DNA of 17,972 nucleotides from CAZTKP01 sp964614215 (GTDB lineage Bacteria > UBP6 > UBA1177): positions 1-17,972 of the forward strand of contig CAZTKP010000043.1 of the NCBI GenBank assembly GCA_964614215.1. Reading direction: 5' to 3'. A model generated the notes under the pieces. The model made no database searches and was not told where the DNA came from. It saw only the letters and a list, made by a program, of their open reading frames with translations. A program made the position numbers and the translations under genes. Shown one piece after another: positions 6,451-13,577 of the stretch (positions are counted from its first letter, which is position 1; each line of letters starts with the position of its first letter).

Positions 6451-7050
6451 CTATTTTCTCACACATCTTGCAAAAGCTGAAGTAGAGTCTGTTTCAATTC
6501 TGACACTAAAAATAGCAGGATCTGAAAAATCAAGCGCAAAAACATTATTATCGACCATTCCCTCTATCTTTGAGGCAGACCAGTACTCTCCGCAATACTC
6601 TCTCCAGACATCATCAAAAAAACACCCTCCGGGACCAGGCCCCTGAAGAAGTTCAAGCTCTTCTTTATTTGAACAGGGATAATCATCAGAAGCTTTCTGC
6701 CCTTCCAGAAGGCATGTCTTTCGCAGACAGTCTTCCCCAACCTTGCATCGTCCTCCGGGCTCAATATCCTGATATCCTTTAACCACGGTTCTAAGCTCAT
6801 CAATTGTCGGCAATCTCCAGTCAGTATGCCCTGCATAATCAAGGTTGGAACACAGTTCTTCAGCTTTTGAATAAGTAAGCAGGTTAAGTTTCGTGTTCGC
6901 ATTTTCCGGATCATCCATATACCACATAAGACCGTTAGCGGAGCCCACCACAACAGGTTTCTCGTTTTCCATCTGAAATTCATAAACATTTTCTTCACCG
7001 CCGCAAGACACTAAAGTTAAGGCAAAAACAGCAAGTATCAGTTTTTTCAT
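6451..7050 (-). CDS. DUF1566 (Lcl-type) lipoprotein
   Basis: A 199-residue exported protein with signal peptide and lipobox LVSC (Cys16). The mature region is a DUF1566/Lcl C-terminal-type domain: ANGLMWYMDD, LTYSKAEELCSNLDYAGHTD, WRLPTIDELRTVV, EYWSAS and the closing ARCVRK. This fold is related to C-type lectin and FGE-like folds and is common in surface proteins of delta-type Proteobacteria; the ligand is unknown. Several cysteines between WRLPT and YWSAS (CKVGEDC, CLLEG, PCSN, GGCFFDD) suggest disulphides in a loop insertion. The start has a strong ribosome site (GGAGGAAAA before the ATG) and overlaps the upstream stop as ATGA (7047-7050). Confidence 0.85.
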   Translation of the reverse strand: MKKLILAVFALTLVSCGGEENVYEFQMENEKPVVVGSANGLMWYMDDPENANTKLNLLTYSKAEELCSNLDYAGHTDWRLPTIDELRTVVKGYQDIEPGGRCKVGEDCLRKTCLLEGQKASDDYPCSNKEELELLQGPGPGGCFFDDVWREYCGEYWSASKIEGMVDNNVFALDFSDPAIFSVRIETDSTSAFARCVRK

Positions 7051-7811
7051 TTTTCCTCCGCTTTAAACATTTTCTGAATTATGTCCCTGTTATTAATATA
7101 CTTCTCCGGTTCTATTTCAAGAACAGCGTTACCTATATTGGAATCGTCTAAAACTCTTTTTATCTCTTTAAAGTTGATCTTACCTGCACCCGGAGCAAGA
7201 TGTGAATCCTCTCTGCCGTTATTATCGTGAAGGTGCAGATGAACAGTGTTTTTTCTGTATCTTTCAATAAAATCCACTGCAGAAAAATCAGCGAAACAAC
7301 TGCAGTGACCGGCATCAATACAGAAAAGAGTATCGGGATCATTTTCAAGCATCTCGTCAAAAAGCTCAAAATTCTCCTCATATGTATTTTCCCAAACCAC
7401 TTTCACCCCGTTAGAGAACGCTTTCGATTCCAGCTCTTTTTTCTGCACAAAGAACTTTTCTTTCCATTTTGCGGCGGCTTTTCCTGCAAGCTTCACATTA
7501 AAACCCAGGTGAGCTACAGCTCTTTCAATTTTCATATCTTCACAGAACTTCAGACCTTTTACCATTACTTGCATACTGTAGTCGCGGATAAAAGAATCCA
7601 CAGATGCCAGATTGAGATCGTAAAAAGGAAGATGCGCCGTCAACTTCAGTCCCTTACATTTTTTACGGATATCGTCAAGATCCACCTGATCCATAAGTTG
7701 AGGCTTGCTGAGCATTATTTCAGCTCCGGAAATGAAATTCCTGTCTATAAAACTGAAAGGATCTTCATTTGATATAATATCACCCAGTTTTCTGGTAATG
7801 AGAAATTTCAT
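7047..7811 (-). CDS. Sugar-phosphate isomerase/epimerase-like TIM barrel (AP endonuclease 2 family)
   Basis: A 254-residue cytosolic TIM barrel of the xylose-isomerase-like/AP-endonuclease-2 superfamily, metal-dependent enzymes that isomerise sugars or nick abasic DNA. Probable metal ligands appear in order: His in LTAHLPF, His in AVAHLGF, Glu in VVWENTYE, Asp and His in FCIDAGHC, His in VHLHLHDNNG, and Glu in AVLEIEPE. The single-domain size and HLHDN motif fit sugar isomerase/epimerase members (IolE-like) better than endonuclease IV, but the substrate cannot be named. The start codon abuts the upstream stop (TAG then ATG) and has no clear Shine-Dalgarno, so translation is probably by re-initiation after the permease gene. 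Confidence 0.8.
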   Translation of the reverse strand: MKFLITRKLGDIISNEDPFSFIDRNFISGAEIMLSKPQLMDQVDLDDIRKKCKGLKLTAHLPFYDLNLASVDSFIRDYSMQVMVKGLKFCEDMKIERAVAHLGFNVKLAGKAAAKWKEKFFVQKKELESKAFSNGVKVVWENTYEENFELFDEMLENDPDTLFCIDAGHCSCFADFSAVDFIERYRKNTVHLHLHDNNGREDSHLAPGAGKINFKEIKRVLDDSNIGNAVLEIEPEKYINNRDIIQKMFKAEEK

Positions 7812-8912
7812 CTAGACGCCCGGGTCCTCTTTTCCGGTATAGAAAGAAGAACTTTTATACCTTTTGATCATATCATCACCGAGAAGCTTAAGTATGGCAA
7901 AGGTGGGAACAGCGATAAGAACTCCGAGAAACCCTCCGATCTCAGCTCCGGCAAAGAGAGCTATAATAACAAAGACCGGCCTTATCCCCACTTTCTTACC
8001 GACAATGTTCGGAGTTATCAGAATAGTATCAAATGTCTGGATAACTATGAATACCACTGCAAGTTTAAGCAGAGCAAACGGTCCTGCAGAAACGAATGTC
8101 AGAAGAACAGATATGACTATTCCTGTGAAAAGACCGACGTAGGGAACAATACAGAGGGCTCCGATAAGAATACCCAGACTGAGAGCATTCGGAAGTCCGG
8201 CTATGGCAAACCCTGCAGAATAGAGACTGCCCAGAACAAGACAGACTAGAAGCTGTCCGCGGATAAATCCGGAAAGTATCAAATCGAATTTGTTAAGCCA
8301 TTCTTTTGAATAACCTTGTCTTTCCGGCGGAACTAAAGACAAAATTGCCTCACGTATCTGCGGAAATCTCGAACTGCTGAAATAGGCTATCACAACAAAG
8401 ATCACAAAATTAAAGAGAAATGTGAGAACGCCGAAAGTTTTCTTGAATATAACTCCGAACAGATTGGAAGCAGAATTAAAAACCGGCTCGACAACCGATG
8501 AAAGCCTGCTCGCAAGCTCCTGTCTGTCAATATGACTGCTGAGATCTATCCCCAGTTTAAGAGAGACAGCGTTTATCCACTCCCAGAGATCTTTTGAAAA
8601 TGTATCAAAGTTCCTGAAAGCAGTAACAAGCTGCTCAATAATACCCGGCAGAACTATGAGGATCAGCAGCAGACCGAAAAGAACAATTATGAAAAGAACC
8701 AGTCCTGAAGATACCGGCCTGGGAAGTTTAAGCTTTCTGGCCATGAACTTCACGAGAGGCTCAATGGCATATGCAACGAACAGAGAAGTCAGAAGAATGG
8801 CTGTTATATTGGGAGCAACAACAATACAGAGAATAAAAATAATGAGGAAAAAGATTGGTATCCAGCCCTTCCGGTCAAAAAAGAACCTGTTGAGATTGTC
8901 TTTTGTGATCAT
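7812..8912 (-). CDS. AI-2E family transporter (PerM/TqsA-like membrane protein)
   Basis: A 366-residue polytopic inner-membrane protein of the AI-2E (formerly UPF0118) family. Members export autoinducer-2 or, in other branches, act as Na+/H+ antiporters; the substrate here is not predictable. Hydrophobic segments lie at about 16-50, 63-90, 155-180, 215-272 and 305-345. Typical family stretches include VAYAIEPLVKFMARKLKLPR, VLPGIIEQL, the long amphipathic middle (FDTFSKDLWEWINAVSLKLG), GFIRGQLLVCLVLGSLYSAG, GALCIVPYVGLFTG and GGFLGVLIAVPTFAILK. Length is as expected. GGAG about six bases before the ATG supports the start; an ATG five bases upstream is closed at once by TAA. Confidence 0.9.
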   Translation of the reverse strand: MITKDNLNRFFFDRKGWIPIFFLIIFILCIVVAPNITAILLTSLFVAYAIEPLVKFMARKLKLPRPVSSGLVLFIIVLFGLLLILIVLPGIIEQLVTAFRNFDTFSKDLWEWINAVSLKLGIDLSSHIDRQELASRLSSVVEPVFNSASNLFGVIFKKTFGVLTFLFNFVIFVVIAYFSSSRFPQIREAILSLVPPERQGYSKEWLNKFDLILSGFIRGQLLVCLVLGSLYSAGFAIAGLPNALSLGILIGALCIVPYVGLFTGIVISVLLTFVSAGPFALLKLAVVFIVIQTFDTILITPNIVGKKVGIRPVFVIIALFAGAEIGGFLGVLIAVPTFAILKLLGDDMIKRYKSSSFYTGKEDPGV

Positions 8913-8924
8913 TACATTCTCCGC

Positions 8925-9725
8925 TTATTTTAAAACTATAACTACTTCGCCATTTTTAAGAACATTATCTTTCAGTTGCGTCTTGATTTTAAGGTCATCT
9001 TCTTCAGATAGGACGATCTCTCCTTTTTTGTTTATCTTCACGGCCTTGATATAAAGACAATCGTCTTTGCTATGGTCGTCGACATACATCATAAGTTTCC
9101 CGCACTGGTCCTTTGCAGTCTGTTTTTCAATACCGTAGATCAGCTTTCCCCCGTCACAGACTATCCTCGGGAAAAGAGCTTTAACAAACTTCTTTTTGGT
9201 AACTTCGACCACCAGCTTTGAAAAAAGCACATTTTCATCGACCGGCAGATTTCTTATAACTTTAGTCGAAACTGAAACTTTTTGCAATTCCTCTCTGTAC
9301 CTTGAACAAACTTCATGGAGAGAATCCTTAATGGAATAGACAAGTTTCATATCAACAGCACCGTCAGAGTAGATCTTTTTGTCCATTTTTTTCATCGGGG
9401 CCGAACGGCTGCCCGGGATCTCAAAGATCGTGTCTTTTTTTTCCTTTAAGAATTCAGCAACTGTTTTTCTGCCGTCAAGAGATATTTTCCCGAGGATCTT
9501 CTGAAGTCTATAACCTGCATTCCTTACGGCAACTTTTTCCGAAAAAAGCCTCGCGGAATTTCCATTGGTTACATTAAGGTCCGGCACACCGCTACCGTTA
9601 ACAACAATAGTTCCGTCAGTCCAGTTTATATGCCCGTCATCGACCTTCTGAATTACAGGAGACTCATCTGCACAAACAAAAAAAAAGGCGAGAAGCAGAA
9701 AAATTACAGGAATTCTGCGACTCAT
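8925..9725 (-). CDS. Exported LPP20/FlgT-N-like protein of unknown role
   Basis: A 266-residue protein with a clear signal peptide (SRRIPVIFLLLAFFFVCA). The Cys before ADES lacks a proper lipobox, so cleavage by ordinary signal peptidase is likelier. The N-terminal mature region (about 34-80: TIVVNGSGVPDLNVTNGNSA, KVAVRNAGYRLQKILGKI) resembles the LPP20/FlgT N-terminal pattern, in which a beta strand with V-x-G-x-G is followed by an Ala-rich helix. The remainder has two cysteine pairs (Cys138/Cys188, Cys206/Cys222) and beta-rich segments, and ends GEVVIVLK. LPP20-like proteins are often periplasmic or outer-membrane associated. The start overlaps the upstream stop as ATGA (9722-9725). The resemblance is by eye and weak; a precise role is not recognised. 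Confidence 0.6.
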   Translation of the reverse strand: MSRRIPVIFLLLAFFFVCADESPVIQKVDDGHINWTDGTIVVNGSGVPDLNVTNGNSARLFSEKVAVRNAGYRLQKILGKISLDGRKTVAEFLKEKKDTIFEIPGSRSAPMKKMDKKIYSDGAVDMKLVYSIKDSLHEVCSRYREELQKVSVSTKVIRNLPVDENVLFSKLVVEVTKKKFVKALFPRIVCDGGKLIYGIEKQTAKDQCGKLMMYVDDHSKDDCLYIKAVKINKKGEIVLSEEDDLKIKTQLKDNVLKNGEVVIVLK

Positions 9726-10558
9726 TTAACCACCTTTGTATACAGTTCTCTGATCCTTGCAGCAAATTCACCTTCAAAAGGCCCGTCATCCAGAACAGTG
9801 GAATCTTTCAGACCGACCGGAAAAAGTTTTTCACGGTACTGATTAATAACACCTTCCATTCCGCATCCCGCATCTTTTTGAAGAATGCTGTTCATATAAT
9901 CTTCGTTGAGAACAGCTATCCGGTCACTGCAGACGACCCCGCCTTTTAAGAAGTTGATATCATTATAGAATTCAAGTTTTTCAGGAGAAAAGACCTCCCA
10001 TCCCAGATTAAGAATATAAAGATCATAAAGCCAGAACCTGCCCTGATAACGGATATCATGTATCGACAGTATTGATCTGATATCAGAAAGCTGACCGTTC
10101 TTTTTATAGACCTCATTCAGATAAAGAGGTATAAGTGCTGTCTGCCAGTCATTACAGTGTATAACATCAGGCTTTGAGACGTTCTTCGCCACTTCCAGTA
10201 CCGCCCTGGAGAAAAAAACGAACCTTTCGGCATTATCAGGATAGTCGCCCGTATCATTCCCATACAGTCCGTCTCTCTCAAAATAGCGGTTAGAAACGAA
10301 CCACACCTTACACTTCATTTCCGGATCGACACCTTCCCATATTTCGGCATTTTCCATTTTATCAGCAACGGGAACTTCAAATCCTTTTCCTGTAGGTTTT
10401 ATGTTGAAAAGGTTCTCATCTATTGCACTGTAGAGAGGAATAACATACTCCACGTCAATACCGTCACAGACAGCTTTTGATATGTTTTTTATCCGTCCCG
10501 CCATTTTTCCAGTTGAGACAAAAGGCTCCAGTTCTGAAGCCGCGATAAGCACCTTCAT
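9722..10558 (-). CDS. Glycogen-synthase-like protein with GT5 domain only
   Basis: A 278-residue protein covering only the N-terminal (GT5) half of bacterial glycogen/starch synthase. Family marks: MKVLIAASELEPF, DGIDVEYVIPLY, DVIHCNDWQTALIPLYL (131-147), SIHDIRYQG, INFLKGGVVCSDRIAVLNED (201-220) and GCGMEGV. Complete enzymes are near 480 residues and carry a second Rossmann domain (GT1) that binds ADP-glucose; here the chain ends around the inter-domain N-G-I-D point (VGLKDS) with its own stop. The catalytic K-x-G-G-L motif near the start is changed to STGKMAG, so glucosyl transfer is doubtful. It is the first gene of the nine-gene minus operon, with a strong promoter and AGGA before the ATG. 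It could be a regulatory or binding remnant, or need a separate GT1 partner elsewhere; nothing in the window supplies one. Confidence 0.8.
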   Translation of the reverse strand: MKVLIAASELEPFVSTGKMAGRIKNISKAVCDGIDVEYVIPLYSAIDENLFNIKPTGKGFEVPVADKMENAEIWEGVDPEMKCKVWFVSNRYFERDGLYGNDTGDYPDNAERFVFFSRAVLEVAKNVSKPDVIHCNDWQTALIPLYLNEVYKKNGQLSDIRSILSIHDIRYQGRFWLYDLYILNLGWEVFSPEKLEFYNDINFLKGGVVCSDRIAVLNEDYMNSILQKDAGCGMEGVINQYREKLFPVGLKDSTVLDDGPFEGEFAARIRELYTKVVK

Positions 10559-10598
10559 GGTATATCCTGTTAAAACTTGAACAACTTTCAGCTTTGGG

Positions 10599-10627
10599 AT
10601 GATATTTCAACTAACCTTCACAGTCAA
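10599..10627 (-). promoter_or_regulatory. sigma70-type promoter of the nine-gene minus operon
   Basis: On the complement, TTGACT (10622-10627) and TATCAT (10599-10604) are 17 bases apart. Initiation near 10592 gives a leader of about 34 bases to the GT5 gene start at 10558. The rest of the 169-base divergent spacer (10559-10727) holds no gene. A forward promoter for yebC must lie there too, but no convincing hexamer pair was found; the best guess, TTGCAG (10654) with TAAAAA (10677), is weak. Confidence 0.65.
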
Positions 10628-10727
10628 ATTTTTGTATGTCGATCTTTAAAAACTTGCAGAGGCAACCCTTTTATGCTAAAAATTTCTGTTTATTTTTTAT
10701 GTTACTTTATCTAAATTGGAGGATTTA

Positions 10728-11474
10728 ATGTCAGGTCATAATAAGTGGAGTTCAATTAAGCACAAGAAAGGCGCTGCTGATGCAAAAAGAGGGAAGATTT
10801 TTACAAAGATCATTAAGGAAATAACCATCGCGGCAAAAGGCGGCGGCGGAGATCCTGACGGAAATCCGAGACTTAAAACAGCTATACAGAGCGCAAAAAG
10901 TGCAAACATGCCTCAGGACAACATCATCAGGGCAATCAAGAAGGGAACAGGAGAACTTGAAGGTGTAAGTTACGAAGAAGTTACATACGAAGGTTACGGT
11001 CCGGGCGGAGTTGCAGTTATGGTCGACTGCCTTACCGACAACAAGAACAGAACAGTTGCTGAGATTAGAAGACTTTTTTCAAAATCTGCAGGAAACATGG
11101 GCGAGAACGGCTGTGTTAACTGGATGTTCGACAGAAAAGGACAGATCATTATCGAAAAGGAAGGTGTACCTGAAGAAAAGATCATGGACCTTGCACTTGA
11201 AGCAGGAGCTGAGGATATTATTGACAGTGATCCCGTCTGGGAAGTAAGAACTGATGTTTCAGACCTTTACGCGGTTACGACAGCTCTGACAGATGCCGGT
11301 CTTGAAATAACCGAAAGCAAGCTTTCAAGGATCCCTCAGAACTTTGTTAAAGTTGAAGGGAAAGTTGCCGAACAGGTTCTCAGACTGATAGAAACTCTTG
11401 AAGACAGTGACGATGTTCAGGATGTTTATGCAAACTACGATATAGATTTCACAAAAATTATCGAAGAAGAGTAG
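10728..11474 (+). CDS. yebC: YebC/PmpR-TACO1 family protein
   Basis: A 248-residue YebC-family protein. Members have been described as DNA-binding transcriptional regulators and, more recently, as factors that help ribosomes through difficult sequences such as polyproline. The family signature is intact: SGHNKWSSIKHKKGAADAKR, GKIFTKIIKEITIAAKGGGG, GNPRLKTAIQSAKSANMP, NIIRAIKKGTGE, YEGYGPGGVAVMVDCLTDN, FSKSAGNMGENGCVNWMFDR and the closing DVYANYDID. The reading frame is open four codons further up, but the ATG at 10728 is the family start and follows GGAGGA (10718-10723). It heads the yebC-ruvCAB cluster, a common arrangement; ruvC begins seven bases after its stop, suggesting co-transcription. 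Confidence 0.96.
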   Translation: MSGHNKWSSIKHKKGAADAKRGKIFTKIIKEITIAAKGGGGDPDGNPRLKTAIQSAKSANMPQDNIIRAIKKGTGELEGVSYEEVTYEGYGPGGVAVMVDCLTDNKNRTVAEIRRLFSKSAGNMGENGCVNWMFDRKGQIIIEKEGVPEEKIMDLALEAGAEDIIDSDPVWEVRTDVSDLYAVTTALTDAGLEITESKLSRIPQNFVKVEGKVAEQVLRLIETLEDSDDVQDVYANYDIDFTKIIEEE

Positions 11475-11481
11475 ATCCAAT

Positions 11482-11961
11482 TTGAAAAAAACCGGTTACA
11501 TCATAATGGGGGTCGACCCTGGAAGCATTAAGACTGGTTTTGGGCTTATCAACGTTATATCGAATAAATTCGAGCACATAGAAAATGGATTAGTTGCACC
11601 TCCTAAAGATATGATCTTCCGGGAAAGGGTTGCTTTTATATTTAACGGGATACGGGATGTTATTAATGAATACCACCCGGACTTCATTGCCATTGAGGAT
11701 ATTTTCATGTCCAAGAATGCTCAGAGCGCACTTAAGCTCGGACATGTCCGGGGAGCGATCATGAGTGCTGCCATAATTAACGGAGTACCTATATCAGAGT
11801 ACACTGCAACCAGAGTAAAACAGTCAGTTGCAGGCAGTGGAAGAGCGCAGAAATTTCAGGTCCAGGAAATGGTTAAGATCCTTCTGAAACTAAAAGAAGT
11901 CCCTCAGGAAGATGCCGCCGACGCTCTTGCCGTGGCGATAACGCATGCTTTCTCAGTTTAG
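11482..11961 (+). CDS. ruvC: Holliday junction resolvase RuvC
   Basis: The endonuclease of the RuvABC complex, which cuts Holliday junctions symmetrically during recombinational repair. The RNase-H-like active site is complete: D12 in GVDPGSIKTGFG, E72 in IAIEDIF, and D144/D147 in EDAADALAVAITHAF. Other family parts include NAQSALKLGHVRGAIM and the VKQSVAGSGRAQKFQVQEMV stretch. At 159 residues it is a little shorter than the E. coli protein. The start is TTG (11482-11484): the next ATG (11506) would remove the first beta strand just before the catalytic Asp, and no ATG lies upstream in frame. The ribosome site is weak (AAGAAGAG, 11465-11472), so translation may depend on yebC. ruvA follows after nine bases. 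Confidence 0.96.
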   Translation: MKKTGYIIMGVDPGSIKTGFGLINVISNKFEHIENGLVAPPKDMIFRERVAFIFNGIRDVINEYHPDFIAIEDIFMSKNAQSALKLGHVRGAIMSAAIINGVPISEYTATRVKQSVAGSGRAQKFQVQEMVKILLKLKEVPQEDAADALAVAITHAFSV

Positions 11962-11970
11962 GAGCACAAA

Positions 11971-12558
11971 ATGATAGGATACATAAAAGGGATCGTACTT
12001 TCAGGAAACGAGAAGGAACTGATAATACTGACAAGCGGCGGTGTAGGTTACAGTGTTCTGACAACTTCGGGATACGCCGGATCGAAAATGCCCGGGGATG
12101 AAGCTGAACTTTTCGTTGAGACTTCTGTCAGGGAAGATGCAATAGTTCTTTTCGGATTTAGAACTGAAGAGGAAAAAGAGCTTTTTAATCTTCTCCGTGA
12201 AGTTAACAAGATAGGACCTAAAACTGCTCTTTCCATCCTTTCATCAAGCAGTGCTGAAGAGATATCTGCCGCTATATCAATGGGTGATGCCTCTTTTTTC
12301 AAGAAAGTCAGCGGAGTCGGACCTAAAACGGCGGAAAGAATAATCATTGACCTTAAGGACAAAGTTACGAAGATAGCAGGAACAACTGTCCAGACCACTC
12401 CCGAAGATAGACAGACTATGAACGCCCAGGAGGGACTCATTGCTCTGGGATACAACCCGATCCAGGTAAGGAACGCACTCAATAAAGTTAAGAACCGGCA
12501 GGAACTCCGTGCGGAACAGATAGTCAGAGAAGCTCTCAGAATAATAAACGGGAAATAA
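11971..12558 (+). CDS. ruvA: Holliday junction branch-migration protein RuvA
   Basis: The junction-binding subunit of RuvAB. Its tetramers hold the four-way junction open while RuvB rings drive branch migration. Domain I (1-62) shows MIGYIKGIVL, GGVGYSV and the acidic pin residues E55/D56 in VREDAIVLFGF. Domain II carries two helix-hairpin-helix motifs, VNKIGPKTALSIL (78-90) and VSGVGPKTAERII (113-125). Domain III (about 150-195, EGLIALGYNPIQVRNAL) is the RuvB-binding part. Length (195) is normal. AGGAG precedes the ATG. ruvB begins two bases after its stop. Confidence 0.97.
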   Translation: MIGYIKGIVLSGNEKELIILTSGGVGYSVLTTSGYAGSKMPGDEAELFVETSVREDAIVLFGFRTEEEKELFNLLREVNKIGPKTALSILSSSSAEEISAAISMGDASFFKKVSGVGPKTAERIIIDLKDKVTKIAGTTVQTTPEDRQTMNAQEGLIALGYNPIQVRNALNKVKNRQELRAEQIVREALRIINGK

Positions 12559-12560
12559 GT

Positions 12561-13577
12561 ATGGAAGAAGAAAAAATCACAGACACTGTCGAGATCGAAG
12601 AGGATAGAAATCATACTGCCGGACTTAGACCGCAGTTCCTCGCCGGATACATAGGACAGAAAAGTGTCGTGGATAATATTAAAGTCTATATTGAAGCTGC
12701 AAAGAGAAACAACAGACAGCTTGACCACCTTCTTCTTGCAGGACCTCCCGGACTTGGAAAAACGACTCTGAGTCAGATCGTAGCAAACGAGATGGATGTC
12801 AACATTATGGTCACTTCCGGCCCGGCCATTGAGAAAAAAGGTGATCTTGCCGGACTTCTGACAAGTCTCAAGGAAAAAGATGTCCTTTTTATTGATGAAA
12901 TTCACAGACTTAACGCTTCCATTGAGGAAAGTCTTTATTCGGCTATGGAGGATTTCTACTTTGATATTATGCTCGGTGAAGGTGCCCACGCAAAGAGCAT
13001 GAGACTTCCCATAGAACCTTTTACTCTTATCGGAGCCACAACAAAGACAGGTTCCCTTTCAAGTCCGCTTAGAAGCCGTTTTCAGATAATTTTCAGAATG
13101 GACTACTACACTGTAGAAGAGCTGAAGGACATCGTTGAACGTTCTTCCAGAATATTAAGCATTGAAACTACAGAGGAAGGTGCTTTCGAAATAGCAAAAA
13201 GATCTAGAGGAACTCCGAGAATTGCAAATAGAATACTTAAGAGAATAAGAGATTTTGCAGAAATAAAAGGTGACGGAACAATAGGTATAAAGATCGCCAG
13301 ATACGCTCTGGACCAGATGGAAATAGATGATGACGGGCTTGATCAGATGGACAGAACTATACTTCTGACCATTATTGACTCATTTAACGGAGGACCTGTC
13401 GGGATCGAGGCTATCGCTGCCTCTGTCAGCGAGGAAAAGAGAACTCTTGAAGAAGTTTACGAACCTTATCTCATCAAGTCAGGTTTTATCGCCAGAACAC
13501 CGAAGGGAAGAATTATAACAAAAAAGGGGCTGGAGAAATTCGGAATTGAAAAATCAGCTCAGGGGAACCTATTTTGA
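12561..13577 (+). CDS. ruvB: Holliday junction ATP-dependent DNA helicase RuvB
   Basis: The AAA+ motor of the RuvABC resolvasome. It shows LRPQFLAGYIGQ, Walker A GPPGLGKTT (61-69), Walker B IDEIH (111-115), a sensor-1 region IGATTKTGSLSSPLRSRF with arginine-finger region R171/R173, sensor-2 RSRGTPRIANRILKRIRD, and the C-terminal winged helix (about 265-338, FNGGPVGIEAIAASVSEEKR and GFIARTPKGRIITKKGLEKF). Length (338) is normal. The ribosome site is modest (GGGAAATAA), fitting translation from the ruvA end. Its stop overlaps the TTG start of the following unknown gene (TTGA, 13574-13577). Confidence 0.98.
   Translation: MEEEKITDTVEIEEDRNHTAGLRPQFLAGYIGQKSVVDNIKVYIEAAKRNNRQLDHLLLAGPPGLGKTTLSQIVANEMDVNIMVTSGPAIEKKGDLAGLLTSLKEKDVLFIDEIHRLNASIEESLYSAMEDFYFDIMLGEGAHAKSMRLPIEPFTLIGATTKTGSLSSPLRSRFQIIFRMDYYTVEELKDIVERSSRILSIETTEEGAFEIAKRSRGTPRIANRILKRIRDFAEIKGDGTIGIKIARYALDQMEIDDDGLDQMDRTILLTIIDSFNGGPVGIEAIAASVSEEKRTLEEVYEPYLIKSGFIARTPKGRIITKKGLEKFGIEKSAQGNLF

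Noticed and set aside
9722..10558. Frameshifted full-length glycogen synthase
   Set aside because: No GT1-domain sequence is seen in any frame downstream; the next gene starts at the ATGA overlap and encodes an unrelated exported protein.
10640..10727. Promoter for yebC at TTGCAG/TAAAAA
   Set aside because: The spacing is 17 but both hexamers match consensus poorly; other T-rich possibilities are no better, so no promoter is claimed.
12048..12989. 313-codon open frame antisense to the ruvA/ruvB junction
   Set aside because: The opposite strand encodes complete RuvA and RuvB; the product is low-complexity and Ser/Phe-rich with no domain.
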